From positions 4,295,705-4,359,704 of the forward strand of contig LNAC01000031.1 in NCBI GenBank assembly GCA_002007465.1: a stretch of 64,000 nucleotides of DNA, in the 5' to 3' direction. The DNA is from Ailurus styani (Eukaryota > Chordata > Mammalia > Carnivora > Ailuridae). The notes beneath the pieces are model-generated. The model was given only the letters and a program-made list of their open reading frames with translations. It was not told where the DNA came from and ran no database searches. Of the stretch, positions 12,086 to 23,999 are shown in pieces (within the stretch, counting starts at the first letter, position 1; each line of letters starts with the position of its first letter). Position numbers and translations under genes: made by a program.

Positions 12086-12775
12086 GACCTCATAAATTAG
12101 GTAATATATATCTAAAGTGCTGTAACCAAGAGACTCTAAAATACAGTAGCAGCAACAAGATAGAAGTTGACTTCATTCTCATTTAGTAGACCTGTACTAC
12201 AGAGACAGGCCAATGGGGAGAAGGCAGGTCTACTCCATAAAGTGGTCCAAGGAATCAAATTCATGTTGCCTTGTGGCTCTATCATTCTCAGGGTGCAGCC
12301 CTGCTTGCATGGTAGAAGCTGGTCCTCTACCTTGTCCATGGACTATTACACTCTCAGCAGAGGAAAGGGGAACACATAGAAGTAGGGAGTAATTGGTCAG
12401 GAAGTACAGAAATTATACACACTCCCACTGGCAAAAAACACGGCCACATATAGTTAAAACGCAGGCTGGGGAAATGAAGTTTCTGGCTCTGTTGGCTATG
12501 TGCCCTCCTAAAACTGGCAAGGGGCAGGGTTCAGTTATTTAAAAAAAGAAGAGGATGGATATCAGGGGATAGTTAGTAATCTCTGTGGCACCTGGGAATC
12601 TACATCATTAGAAGCTCCAACATCTCTGTCCTCAAGGTGTGACCAGTCACCATGCTGAAGCAAAGCTCTTTTATATTTGGTTTTACATCACTTCTCCCAA
12701 GTACCCCCTGGAAGTCTGTGGGCTATGTACACTTACTGGGAAAACCAGAAATCTATATAAAAAAAAGATAACAGC
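12086..12775. other. Intergenic, possibly an unnamed old repeat
   Basis: The overlapping frames at 12136-12379 on both strands lack protein-like conservation. The text AGCAACAAGATAGAAGTTGA...CAGGGTGCAGCCCTGC reads like an old interspersed repeat that I cannot name. No gene seen. Confidence 0.4.
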
Positions 12776-12779
12776 AAAT

Positions 12780-12990
12780 ATCAATAAAGTGCTAATTATA
12801 TGCTAAATGCTTTACATGAATTGTTTTATTTAATCTTTACAAGTTTATGTGGTAAATACTGTTACTGTTTATAGATAAGGAAACTACAATTTAGGGAAGT
12901 TCCTTGCCCAAGCTCCACAATTAGTCTGCAGTTAGTAAGGGTTGGAACTTGAACCCAGAGCCTATATGCTTTAGTCTATGCAATGAATGG
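12780..12990 (+). repeat. MIR SINE
   Basis: GTGCTAATTATATGCTAAAT, ATTTAATCTTTACAAG, TAGATAAGGAAACTACAA, CTTGCCCAAGCTCCAC and TTGGAACTTGAACCCAGAGC occur in MIR order on the + strand. It is nearly full-length. Confidence 0.8.
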
Positions 12991-13085
12991 CTACATTTAA
13001 AAGAAACTCTAACCTTAAAAATATATAAATGGCCCATATAAAAAAGTTGTTGGGGTCAATAGTTTGGATATAAAGAAGCAAAATC

Positions 13086-13300
13086 GGGCGCCTGGGTGGC
13101 TCAGTGGGTTAAAGCCTCTGCTTTCGGCTCAGGTCATGATCTCAGCGTCCTGGGATCGAGGCCCGCATCGGGCTCTCTGCTCAGTGGGGAGCCTGCTTCC
13201 TCCTCTCCCTGTCTCTCTGCCTGCCTCTCTGCCTACTTGTAATCTCTCTCTCTGTGTCAAATAAATAAATAAAATCTTTAAAAAAAAAAAAGAAAAAAAA
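13086..13300 (+). repeat. Young CAN-SINE with perfect TSD
   Basis: GGGCGCCTGGGTGGCTCAGT head, CT-rich body, AAATAAATAAATAAAATCTT tail and a mixed A/G tail. A perfect 14-bp TSD AAAGAAGCAAAATC lies at 13072-13085 and 13301-13314. Close to the young mustelid consensus. The frames at 13064-13264 and 13181-13414 are SINE translations. Confidence 0.97.
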
Positions 13301-13369
13301 AAAGAAGCAAAATCTGGGGCAATTATTAGTAGAAGGCACCCAAGGCTGGCCTAGTCCTAATATTAATGA

Positions 13370-13560
13370 TACCATTAACTGACTCAGTTTACACTCTGCA
13401 AGGCACTGTGGCATGTGATTTACCTATGCAACAACCTATGTGTTAGGTCCTATACTCATCTCCAACTTATAGATAAGAAAACTGGGGAATAGAGATATTA
13501 AATTACTTGGCCAAGGTCACACAGCTAATAAGAATAATGTGTTTAACCACTATGCTATAC
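13370..13560 (+). repeat. MIR SINE
   Basis: CAAGGCACTGTGGCATGTGA, AACTTATAGATAAGAAAACT and CTTGGCCAAGGTCACACAGC in MIR order on the + strand. Confidence 0.8.
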
Positions 13561-13564
13561 CACC

Positions 13565-14385
13565 AAAATACAAAGAGAAGTTGATAATTATGAGACATGT
13601 TTACCAAATCTGACATACTTTGCCATTACAAGTCAAGTCATAGGTAAGAAGTTTTATTTTCAGTGGCATTATAAAATAGGCTTATTATCATAAAGATGAG
13701 TGAAGTTTGAAGGCTGTCTAATGCACAGAGAAAGCAATTAGCAAGTCCACCCAACACTATGTTGATGAACATCTTACTTCATCATTATCAATTAATATTT
13801 ACCAATTTCCATACTGAGTCCTGGAAATCTACTGCATATATCTGGTTCTTATTTTCCTCATGTCTCTTTTAAGTGAAGATTCCCCCAAATTTGCATTTGA
13901 CTTTGGGTCATACAAAGTACACTCCAGGATGAGCACAAGGCACTAGGACAAGGAATGTTGTACTTCCCTCCAATGACCAATGTTATTTTTGCCCCCAAAA
14001 CTTCATCTCATATTATTGTTTCAGTGCCCTTACAACTGCCAAGCTCATGGTTTGCTGGATTATGGGGACAACTCTCACAATGAGAAAAGAATAGGAATTG
14101 TTATTATATGAATTATTGAGAATTCCCAATATATTATATCCAACCTCGAGGGGCACAAATTAATTCTCTTTGGTAATACAACAGTTCCATATCTTGATTG
14201 CGGTAGTAGTTACATAAATGTATACATGGAATGAAATTACATATAACTGTACAGACACACACACACAAGTATATACAAGTAAAAAATGATGAAAATGGAA
14301 CAAGATCTGTGGTCTAGTTAACAATACTGTACTGATACAGTTAATTTGTATATTAGGACCCATAAAATGGGGGATACCCTAGTGG
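13565..14385. other. Intergenic, nothing recognised
   Basis: No gene or RNA seen. A short (CA)n occurs near 14255-14268. Confidence 0.45.
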
Positions 14386-14715
14386 CCCAGCCCAGGTCAC
14401 AAATGTACACCTAAGTCAGCCTACATTCATAGGGAACACCTGTGAAAGAAATTTAACATACACTAATGATAATCTTCCAATTCTGATTTAGCTAGCTAAA
14501 CTTAGCCTAGAGAGTAGGGCCTGTTTGCCCTACAAGGAAATCAACATCCTAGCCAACCATGCCCTGCTTCCATGTTGCCTCTTGTAACATTCTGTAAAAT
14601 TTGCTCTTACCCAAAATGTCTCAGGATGATGTTCCACTATTTGTGAGGCACCATACTCCTCCAATCCATGAGTTGTTTTCCCTTGAATAAAAGACATTAA
14701 ACTTGTTACTAAATT
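14386..14715 (+). mobile_element. Probable old solo LTR-like sequence
   Basis: A moderately GC block ending in CCCTTGAATAAAAGACATTA, a polyadenylation signal close to its end. Upstream is pyrimidine-rich text (CCCTGCTTCCATGTTGCCTC), as in many mammalian LTRs. I see no internal retroviral genes and no clear TSD, and I cannot name the family. It could be another repeat type. Confidence 0.35.
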
Positions 14716-14904
14716 GTATTATTTGTTATTTGATAGTATCAATGTCAATTTCTTGGCTTTGATAGTATATTACAGTCATATCATATATCGTATTTGCATT
14801 ACATATAAGATGTCACCATTGGGAGTTAAGAGAGGAGTCTACTATTTTTGCAATTTCTTGTGAGTTATAATTATTTCCAAAAAAATGTTTTTAAGGGAGG
14901 CAGG

Positions 14905-15062
14905 TGTGGAAGGGTAGTTCCCAGACCAGCTACGGCATCCACTGGTAACTTGTTAGAAATGTAGAATCTCAGGCCCCAGACCTGCTAAATTAGAACACAC
15001 ATTTTAACAAGAACCTCATATCATGATTCTTATGCACATTAAAGTTTAGAAGAACTGTTACA
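14905..15062 (+). repeat. MER5A-type hAT element
   Basis: GTAGTTCCCAGACCAGC, AACTTGTTAGAAATGTAGAA, TCTCAGGCCCCAGACCTGCT and the terminal AAAGTTTAGAAGAACTG match the MER5A-like order on the + strand. Confidence 0.65.
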
Positions 15063-15279
15063 TAAGAAATAAAAGTGATATTCAAGTATTTCTCATTTTA
15101 TTAAAAAAAATAGTTTCTTCATTTCAGTGTCAGACAGGTTATTCCAGAAGCTTAGGGTCGGCTTCACTGGTATGCAGCCAGTTCAGCTCCATAAGTATTG
15201 GCTTAGAAGACCTTCCCCCAACATGAGGTTTAATGCTCTACCTTGAAATTCTCAATAATTTTATCTTTGAGTTTGAGTT

Positions 15280-15850
15280 TTGTAAGTGAAGTCCTATGAG
15301 ACCACAGAGCATGCCCTGAAAGCATGGAGTCTGCGCTTACCAATCAACATACTTCCCTACCTTGCTGGGATGGGTTCTCAGTTTGGCCTGGCACTTTGGG
15401 ATCCTTCTCCTCCAAATCCTCATCCAGCAATTGCTGCTGACCCCCAGCCCCAGCAGGGGTATAGGCACAGATAGAAGGGCTCCCTTGCTACCTGAGACAG
15501 CTAGACAGGCAGCCCCATGGGGTGTGCGCTGGTGACTGATGAGTGCAAGAGAGCCTCTTCTCACCTACTGCTAATCCAGGTACCCAGCACATTCTAGCAT
15601 GGAGGCTGCACACTACCCTCAGAGGTCCCCCATCCACCATGGGTTGCCACAGGTGGCAGGTGTAGGGGAAGGGGAGATACCTGGCACGACTTCCCCACCT
15701 CCTGCCAAGACATGTGCCAGTCCGGCGGCCGGTGGGAAGGGAAACCAAGCTGCCAGTGAGTGGTATGTGTGCTTAGTCACAGAATGGGACTCTGTGAGAA
15801 TGTGCACTCACTGGGCAAGTGTCTCCATGCCTGAGGACACGAAACATTAA
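15280..15850. other. Unexplained GC-rich block
   Basis: About 570 bp with markedly higher GC than its AT-rich surroundings and overlapping open frames of 60-86 codons on both strands. None of those frames shows a known domain or a continuous conserved-looking protein. Possibilities are a 5' UTR or LTR part of an old retroelement, a decayed processed pseudogene, or a regulatory element. I cannot choose among them. Confidence 0.3.
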
Positions 15851-17560
15851 ATACCAAAGAAAAACACCATTATAGATAGAGAAAAAGACAGTAGAAGAAA
15901 GGAAAAAGCTTTATGTTTTAATTTTCTTGTTTTTTGAACAGGGGCGCCATATTTTCACTTTGCACTATCCCTGGCAAATCACGTAGTCAGTGCTGCCGAG
16001 GTCATTGGGAATCAAAAGATGAACTTACAGCACCTGCACAACAGGTTCACAGGCCCAATGGTGAAGACAAAAGCAGTCTTCATTACAAAATGGCTCCAGG
16101 AATCCTTCAACAATACAAGCTTTGCCTGTCTCTCTCTTTAAAGGAGACTTTCCACCATGAAATATAAGCCAAGACTAAGAATTAAAAGCATATATGTCCT
16201 AATTCTTTGTGTTTATACCTACTATTACCCAGGTATGCTTCCATATTTTCTACATTTTAAGAAGGAAGACATGACCAAGAGTAATACTTCCTATATTTTT
16301 AAAAATTAAAATTCCTAAATGGCAGAATAGGAAAAAAAAAAAAGTAGGGCTTTGGAATAAGTCTGGGGAGAGAGAAAGAGAATGATTTACAGTTTTAAGG
16401 ACTGTATTTATATTTAATTTTTCCTTAATTCATTCATATAATTATTACTTCCTGAGCCACTCCTAAAAGATCACTAGTGAACTTAAACCACTTTCCTCTG
16501 AAGCACTTCTTCCTTAAATAATTTGTTAATGAATAAAAGTGATATTCAGAAATAAAACACATTATTCTTCATTGTCTTGTTTCTCTACCCTGGGCAGGAT
16601 CAATCCTCCTTTTATTTACATCCTTTATCTTGAACTAATAATATTATTGAGTATATCTCATATATAACTAAGGAAAAGGCAAAGTTTAAAAATTATTTTG
16701 TCTGGCAAGATGCTCTCAGTGAGTTCGCTTAATGAATAATTTCAAAATTTATCTGTAGTATAATCTTAGTTTGAATCTTACAAATATATATAATTGTGGC
16801 TAGGAAAAGATGGTATATAAAGGTCTTAGTAATGGTCATTTTAGGATATGAGCTTGCTGGTGGTTTTAATCTTCTTTCTATTTCTCTATATTTTCCCCAC
16901 TTTGTCTGTAGTGAATATTATAGTGAATTAGCACTAATTACATGGTAGGGCCCTAATGCCTCTGATACTCACTATTTTTAATAGGAATCACTTGGAATTT
17001 TTTTCAGAAATGCACCTTGATCTTTTGGATACTGCCAGTTCAGTGACAGGAGTGAGAAAGCTGAGTGTGAACTTACCGCATTTATGGAGTGTTAATTCAT
17101 TCAATAGTCTAATTAAGTCACCACCTGATAACCCAATTCATTATAACACAGCAGACTCTAAACACCCAATTAATTTCCTCTTCTGCTCTACATGAGCATA
17201 CATATCTTGACTTTGTTAACTGAATCATGAAGTTTGTGTTTTTTGTTTAAAGCAGTGATTTCTATATTAAATTGTTGTAGGACAGTGAGTTGAAGCAGCC
17301 TAAAAACTCCTTATTACAGTTTCTACTGAAAAACTGCTTGACTTAGAATCGTGAGGAATTTATCATAATAAAGTGTATCCAGTATGTACATACTAAATAA
17401 TTGTAAAACTGTTAATTTGTTATACTTTCAACAACCTTCAAGTAACTTCTGTCTTCCCATAGTATTTTGTAGATAGAACTTAATCTATGAAATGAAAGGA
17501 CAGGAAGCATAAGCATGTAAGTCTGTACCACTGCTAATTGGACTAGACTGTGAGAATCAT
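15851..17560. other. Intergenic, nothing recognised
   Basis: No supported gene. The frames at 15934-16167 and 16956-17195 have no recognised motif. The stretch 16940-17200 does not read like any repeat I know and may be single-copy. Confidence 0.4.
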
Positions 17561-17564
17561 CTAG

Positions 17565-17690
17565 TACAGTGGTTCTCAGTCCTCACTGCACGTTAGAGTC
17601 CCCAAGAGAGTTTTTAAATATATAGATGCCTGAGGCCTACCCCAGATCAATTTAATCAGAATCTCGGAATGGAGCTTGGGCATGGTATCT
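17565..17690 (+). repeat. hAT-type non-autonomous element (MER family)
   Basis: CAGTGGTTCTCAGTCCTCAC, CACGTTAGAGTCCCCAAG, GATGCCTGAGGCCTACCCC and TTAATCAGAATCTCGG are typical of short mammalian hAT elements with the CAGTGGTTCTCA terminus. Confidence 0.65.
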
Positions 17691-17860
17691 ATTTTATGTA
17701 CTAATCATCATTCTGCGTGCTTTTACATATGTTAAATCATTTAATGCTATACCTCATGCCAAGTGTACTATTATCGTCTCCATTTTACTTATAAGGAATT
17801 GAGGCTTGTGAGGAAAAGTGAAGTAAGTGCAGATCTAGGATCACAACAGGCTGCATCACA
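17691..17860 (+). repeat. MIR SINE fragment
   Basis: CATTCTGCGTGCTTTTACAT, AAATCATTTAATGCTATACC and CTCCATTTTACTTATAAGGA match MIR order on the + strand. Confidence 0.65.
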
Positions 17861-18114
17861 ATCTATGTTATGTTACACAATCTCACAACCCTTTTAAGCC
17901 ATGTTCCCAGAGCGTGGAGCACTGCCATATAATTCTTCATATTACAGAATTCTACTCAACAAAATATAGCCAGAAATGAATAAATGCAGAAAATTCAGAC
18001 TAATTTTAGGGTTAGTTAAAGGTACCCATGCAAATAGAAGAGATGACAGAAATCTGAAATGATTAAAATTCAGACAGCAAGGTCTGCTGGTAGTGATCAG
18101 GATCACGCTATCAT

Positions 18115-18200
18115 TTTTTGAGTGCTATTTTACAGCAAAGAAAACAAAGGCACAGAGAGGTTAAGTAACTTGCCCAAAGAGACAAGGCAAGAGACAGGAC
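18115..18200 (+). repeat. MIR SINE core fragment
   Basis: ATTTTACAGCAAAGAAAACA, then CACAGAGAGGTTAAGTAACT and TTGCCCAAAGAGAC, is the conserved MIR core. Confidence 0.7.
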
Positions 18201-19079
18201 AAGTATCTGAACTGAGCCAATGTGGCAACCAAACCTACACAATAGCAAAATAGGGAATGAAAAAAGCCATCTGCCAATTTATTGATCAAATTCACAAATA
18301 TTTATTTAGGCCAACTGTACAAAATGAAACCTTCTTCCGCAAGAAGCTGAACTTGATTATTAATACAATCTCATGGTGATAAAATGCATACGAGTAGGAA
18401 ACTTCTCCTTATGAAGCTAATAATAAAGTGGGAGAGTTAAAATAGAAGCAAGATGAGATTCAAAAATTAGTTAAGAGATGGGATTGGATGTTCTTTAATG
18501 TACCTTCCAACTCTGGAGGATACCCTGAAACTCTTTGCCTTATCAAAATTTTTGAAAAGTTAAAATAGTTTCATATAAGCCACATGCATTTATAAACCAC
18601 AAGCTCAGGGCTTCAAAGGCAGGAGAAATAAGATCTGGCTTAGGTGTTTTAATTTGGCAAAATGCAGTACTTTGTCTGCATCTGAATACCAAGTTAGCAA
18701 ATATGAATCCCTTTTATGAACAGAAAGAGCCAATTTACATCACATTGTATTCATTTGTAGAGTTGCTTTGAGTCCAGAAACTAGAAATGTTCTGTTTTAC
18801 CTAAGTATCAAAAAAGGAAGGGAAAAACCCCATCCAAACTATATTTACACTGTTGGTGAAAGCAAATGGAAATGATGCCATACTAGGTCTATAGAATACT
18901 TTGTAGAGAATCTGGAGTTTGATTGCTTATGTTTGATGGGATTTTCAAATTACTTTTAAAAGTAGGTCATAAGTGCCTTTCTGAATTAGAGGAGGATTCT
19001 CTAGGGATTCTGCCTGTATTTTAAGAAATTTCCTTTGGCCCACAGGTGCCTTGTCCCAAGAAAGAAATGTACCCTTACG
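18201..19079. other. Intergenic, nothing recognised
   Basis: No gene, RNA or confidently named repeat seen. Confidence 0.5.
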
Positions 19080-19090
19080 CAACAATTTCT

Positions 19091-19291
19091 TTCTTTTCTT
19101 TTCTTTTCTTTTAATTTATTTATTTGACAGAGAGAGATACAGCAAGAGAGGGAACACCAGCAGGGGGAGTGGGAGAGGGATAAGCAGGGTTCCTGCAGAG
19201 CAGGAAGCCCAATGCAGGGCTTGATCTCAGGACCCTGGGATCATGACCTGAGCCGAAGGCAGACACTTAACGACTGAGCCACCCAGGCACC
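19091..19291 (-). repeat. CAN-SINE
   Basis: A (TTTCT)n tail-side tract, TTAATTTATTTATTTGACAG, the GA body, and GACTGAGCCACCCAGGCACC at the head. The TSD CAACAATTTCT lies at 19080-19090 and 19292-19302. Confidence 0.95.
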
Positions 19292-19747
19292 CAACAATTT
19301 CTATCTTGTCTCCAACATGACCAGAATGGGGTGGAGGGAGAAGACTTGACACCCCCTGGCTATTGTCAAGGGACCAATTAGTATATTCACAGCTAATTTA
19401 ATGGGATCCTGAATAACATCATTAAGGGCACAGTAGGCAATAAATGATTATATAAAGAACCTTGTGAAATTCCCTAGGTATCTATGCTTGGTCTACCTCC
19501 CTTATCTAATACCATCTGTGGAGGCACAAATGACCTGGAAATGGAAATTGTGTAACTAATAATTTCTAATTGAAAGAAATCTAACTTAAGTCTATGTATA
19601 CTGCTCATTGCATGTTATATCTTACTTAGTTTACACCTGGGGAATCTAAACTAGTTATTGCTAATCTCTTTGAAACTCTGAAGCTCAATGATTAAGTTTC
19701 GTAACACGTACTGTGCTAAGTGAAATAGCATTTTAAAAATTCAGTTG

Positions 19748-19843
19748 CGGGGACACCTGGGTGGCTCAGTCAGTTAAGCATCTGAGTCTTGATCTCAACT
19801 TAAGTCTCGATCTCAGGGTCATGAGTTCAAGCCACTTAAGAAA
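19748..19843 (+). repeat. Short CAN-SINE (old subtype)
   Basis: GGGGACACCTGGGTGGCTCA head and TCTCAGGGTCATGAGTTCAA, then directly an A tail. It lacks the CT-rich body. The TSD is AAAAATTCAGTTG (19735-19747) and AAAAAATCAGTTG (19844-19856). Confidence 0.85.
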
Positions 19844-19934
19844 AAAAAATCAGTTGAGGAACAATAGTTTTTCCTAGGAGAATTTTGCAACTTCTTGAAA
19901 GATGACTCAGGATGCCAAACAGAGTGAGGTTGTT

Positions 19935-20070
19935 AAAATGCAGATTCTGAGCCAAACCCCAGACCTAATCATTCAAACCTTTGAGGGCTAGAGCCCAGGG
20001 ACCTAAATTTTAACAAGTTCCCCAGGGGATTCTTATGTTCACTAAAGTTTGAGAACTTCTGCCCTAGGGT
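19935..20070 (+). repeat. MER5A-type hAT element
   Basis: TTGTTAAAATGCAGATTCTG, AACCCCAGACCTAATCATTC, TTTTAACAAGTTCCCCAGGG and CTAAAGTTTGAGAACTTCTG match MER5A-like order. Confidence 0.7.
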
Positions 20071-21262
20071 ATCACCAATCCAAAGCTAAAAATCACCTGT
20101 TACTACCGAATGCTGTAAAATGTTGAACTTCTAACATGACTTTAACTATAGGAAAACAGCACTTGTTAGCATTAGAATAATTCCAGCCACAATTTCACTT
20201 TCTCATATTTAGGGGCATGATTCAGCATGTAGCCCAGATGCTATACAGCACTGCTACAGAAATCTGTGCATCCTGCACAAGGCTGCAGTAACAGGCTCTC
20301 TTTCCTAACTCCCTGTGCAGGACTGGTACCAAAACTGGTATGGCCCCAAATTAATCACTGTCATTCTCCTTCATCATGATGCCTTCTCGTATTCCCAGAA
20401 GGAAGAATGATGTTAATTTTGGGTAGCTCATAAAACACAGTGCACTTTTCTCTTATCAATATTTTGCAATGCATCTTTCTTATATTGTTCTTTTCGGTGT
20501 ATTTACTGACCGACTAGCACAAAAACTTGTCCCTATTGTTGCCAATTTCTTCAACCTCCTAACAAATATTCTGCTTTTAAATAATATTCATAAAAGCTAA
20601 CAAAATGACCAAAAAAAGTGAGGAGGGATGAAATTGGCTTCAGCAGTCCAAGAGAAAAGCCAGGTCATGTCCTCATGGTATATGAGATTATCCCCTTAGA
20701 CAGCAGAGAATTCTTTCACCAAATCCAAAACGTAACAAGCAAGACCTTGGGCAAAGAATTTTTTGTGTTTTGGAGAATATCAGAAATCTAAAAGCTTGTA
20801 AAACTATTAAAGAATTGGTAATACTAGAACATTTTTTACAGAAATTTCCATGTCTATTTGTTTTTCAGGAAGAAATAACAGCCAGTACAAACACTTGATG
20901 AAAACAACATTTATCTATATAACTAAGTTCATACATACTCTGGAACCTGGAACATACCTGTTAAAAAACAAAAAGTTCAAATGCTGAGTCACTAGAAATC
21001 AAACTCTTTCATAAAATTCTCCCAATCAGACACCATTCAGCCTGGCTCTATTAGTGTCACTTCTCAAAAGGCAGAACTCTTAAATGGGATGAATCATAAC
21101 AGCTGGTTTCCACCAACTGCCACTCCACCAGACAGGAAGCTGGTTGTCAATGGGTGTTAGGGTGTCCGGGCAGCTCAGGCTATGAGGTAGGGCCTGTAAA
21201 AGGAGGGGAAGCCCATCAGGGGAACATCTACAGATGGGTAGCTGAGAAAATGATGCTTTTGA
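20071..21262. other. Intergenic, nothing recognised
   Basis: No gene or confidently named repeat seen. Confidence 0.45.
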
Positions 21263-21272
21263 AAATTTTTGC

Positions 21273-21458
21273 TTGCTTGCTTTCTTCCTTCCTTTCTTTC
21301 TTTGAGAAAGAAAGAGAGAGAGAGAGAAGGCAGGGAGGGGTGTAAGGAGAGGGAGAGAGAGAATCTTAATGTGGAGCCCAACCTTAGGACCCTAAAATCA
21401 TCACTTGAGCTAAAATCAAGACTCAGACACTTAACTGACTGAGCCACCCAGACGCCCC
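21273..21458 (-). repeat. CAN-SINE
   Basis: A (CTTTC)n tail-side tract, GA-rich body and CTGAGCCACCCAGACGCCCC head. The TSD AAATTTTTGC lies at 21263-21272 and 21459-21468. The frames at 21154-21345 and 21175-21516 are largely translations of it. Confidence 0.92.
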
Positions 21459-21719
21459 AAATTTTTGCATTTTGATTGTGATGTGGAGAAAGACCTAGCT
21501 GAATGCCATAGTCCACAGGGGTCTTTTTCTATACAGGAAAGGGATATAAGCAGTAGGACTATAGCCTATTCTGAATTTATAATCAATATATAAATTGAAT
21601 GAAGATAGAAAACATTAAAATCATTGATAATTGATTCATTTGCTTGGAAAAAAATTGCAAAGGAATTTGACTAGTGTGCTGCGGAGGACTTGTTTCTTTC
21701 TAGCAGAGAGGTCTGAAAG

Positions 21720-23275
21720 TTAATTATACTATAAAACCACAATAATGACATTATGTGATATCAGCAAAAGGATAAACACAGAAATCAACAGAGTCCAGAA
21801 ATATAACTACATAAATACTATGATCAATTTTGACATAGATGCAAAAGAAATTCAATGGAGAAAACACCATCTTTTGTACACATCTTTATGCAAAAAAAAA
21901 AAAAAAAAGGATCTAGACATATACCTCACATCTCATACCAAGATTAACTCAAAATGGGCCACAGACTTGAATGGAAATGTAAAACTGTAAAACATTTAGG
22001 GAAAACATATGCAAAAATTTTTGTGACTTTTAGGTAGGCAGAATTCTTAGATATAACACCAAAAGCACTATCTGTAAGAAATTGATAAATGGGACTTTGT
22101 GAACATTAAAAATGGTTTTTTGCCCTATAAAAAGACACATTTTGCTCCACATAAGACACTATAACAGAATTTAAAATATACCACAGAGTGGAGCAAAACA
22201 TTTGCAAATCTCATAACTGACAGAGAATTTACATCCAGATTATATAAGGAATTTTCAAACCTCAACAATATGAAAACAAACAATGAGATTTTTAAAATGG
22301 ACCAAAGATTTGAAAAGACAATTCAGCAAAGAAGGTATGCGGATGGCAAATAAGCACATGAAAAGATACTCTACATCATTAGTCATTAGGGAAATTCAAA
22401 TTAAACCACAATGTGATACTAATATGCACCCTGTAGAAAGACAAAAGTAAAAACAAAAAGACTAACAATATGAAGTGCTGGTTAGTATGCAGAGACACCT
22501 GAACTCTCAAATGCAAAATGGTACTGACACTTTGGGAAAATAGTTTGACAGTTTATTATGACATTAAATGTACACTCCCTACAAGCAGTTAATTCCACTC
22601 TTAGGTATTTGCCCAAAAGAAATAAGACTTATGTTGACATAAAAACCATTTGTGAATGTTTATAGCAGCTTTATTCAGAGTCATCGAAAACTGGATACAA
22701 TGCAAATGTTCCTCAAGGTAGCTAAACACACTGTGGAGCATCCATACAATGAAGTATCATTCAGCAATAAAAAGGAACAAATTACAGATGCATGCAACAA
22801 CATAGATGAATCTCAAATGCATTATGCTAAGTGAAAGAAGCCACACTGAAAAGGCTGCATCTGTATGATTCCATTTATATGACGTTCTAGAGAAGCAAAA
22901 CCCATAGGGATAGAGACCACATCAGTGGGGGTTAGAAGTTAAGAGCCAAGGAGAGGGATGCCTGGGTGGCTCAGTCAGTTAAGCATCTGCCTTCAGCTTA
23001 GCTCATGATCCCAGGATCCTGGGATTGAGTCAAGCATCAGGCTGCTTGCTCAGAGGGAAAGTCTGCTTCTCCTTTCTGCCGCTCCTCCTGCTTGTGTTCT
23101 CTGACAAATAAAATCTTCAAAAAAAATTTTTTTCTTTTAGTTAAAAAGAAAAATTTAAAAAAGAGTCAGGGAGAAAGGTATGAGGGAGTTTTCTGGGGGT
23201 GACAGAACTGCCCTATTTGTCAAATGTATAAGACAAAAAGAATAAATTTTACCATATGTAAATTAAAATAGATTT
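21720..23275 (+). mobile_element. Old LINE-1 3' end, interrupted by a SINE
   Basis: The frame at 21745-21990 reads like the L1 ORF2 C-terminal region (TKINSKWATDLNGNVKL). Diverged ORF2 follows, then the 3' UTR text TTCAGCAATAAAAAGGAACA, ATTATGCTAAGTGAAAGAAG and GATTCCATTTATATGACGTT, ending near AAATTTTACCATATGTAAAT at 23240-23275. Stops are frequent. A CAN-SINE (22955-23160) sits inside the 3' UTR, so the L1 predates it. Confidence 0.85.
22955..23160 (+). repeat. CAN-SINE nested in L1
   Basis: GGGATGCCTGGGTGGCTCAG head, CCCAGGATCCTGGGATTGAG, and an AAATAAAATCTTC tail followed by a mixed A/T tail. The TSD AAGAGCCAAGGAGA (22941-22954) and AAGAGTCAGGGAGA (23161-23174) has two mismatches, implying moderate age. 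Confidence 0.92.
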
Positions 23276-23367
23276 GAAAGAGTTTATTCTGAACTAACAC
23301 TTGAATATTTTACAGTAAATTTTCAGGGATAATTGTCATTGCAAACCAAAAAGACCTTTAAATTTTC

Positions 23368-23579
23368 CAATTATTTTTAAGGTTTTGTTTTTTTGTTTTT
23401 TTGTTTTTGTTTTTGTTTTTGTTTTGAGAGAGAGAGAGAGAGAGAGCTCACAGAGTTGCAAGGGAGAAGCAGACTCCTCACTGAGCAGAGAGCCCAATGT
23501 GGCGCTCCATTCCAGGTCCCCAAGATCCAGACCTGAGTTGAAGGCAGACGTGTAACCAACTAAGTCACCCAGATGCCCC
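23368..23579 (-). repeat. CAN-SINE with (GTTTTT)n tail tract
   Basis: (TTTTTG)n tail-side run at 23386-23425, a (GA)n stretch, and a CTAAGTCACCCAGATGCCCC head. A probable TSD is AAATTTTC (23360-23367 and 23580-23587). The tail-side boundary is uncertain. Confidence 0.85.
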
Positions 23580-23755
23580 CAAATTTTCTTTTTTTAAAGT
23601 AAATTTCCAATGGCATGTTTCTGTTTGGACAAATGTTCAAAAATAACATCAATAGATCTGTTCAAACCTATATACGTACAGTGAGTATGTAAAAAAAGAA
23701 AAAGGTTAACTTTAAAATCACAAAATAAAAACTTTTTTTAAAAGATTCAAGAACA

Positions 23756-23932
23756 GGGCGCCTGGGTGGCTCAGTGGGTTAAAGCCTCTGCTTTCGGCTC
23801 AGGTCATGATCTCAGCGTCCTGGGATCGAGGCCCGCATCGGGCTCTCTGCTCAGCAGGGAGCCTGCTTCCTCCTCTGCCTGCCTCTCTGCCTACTTGTAA
23901 TTTCTCTCTCTGTGTCAAATAAATAAATAAAA

Positions 23933-23980
<48 letters not shown>
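23756..23980 (+). repeat. Very young CAN-SINE with 46-A tail
   Basis: Near-consensus head GGGCGCCTGGGTGGCTCAGT and body. An uninterrupted A run lies at 23938-23983, the last three bases shared with the TSD. A perfect 15-bp TSD AAAGATTCAAGAACA lies at 23741-23755 and 23981-23995. Confidence 0.98.
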
Positions 23981-23985
<5 letters not shown>

Positions 23986-23999
23986 TTCAAGAACATAAA

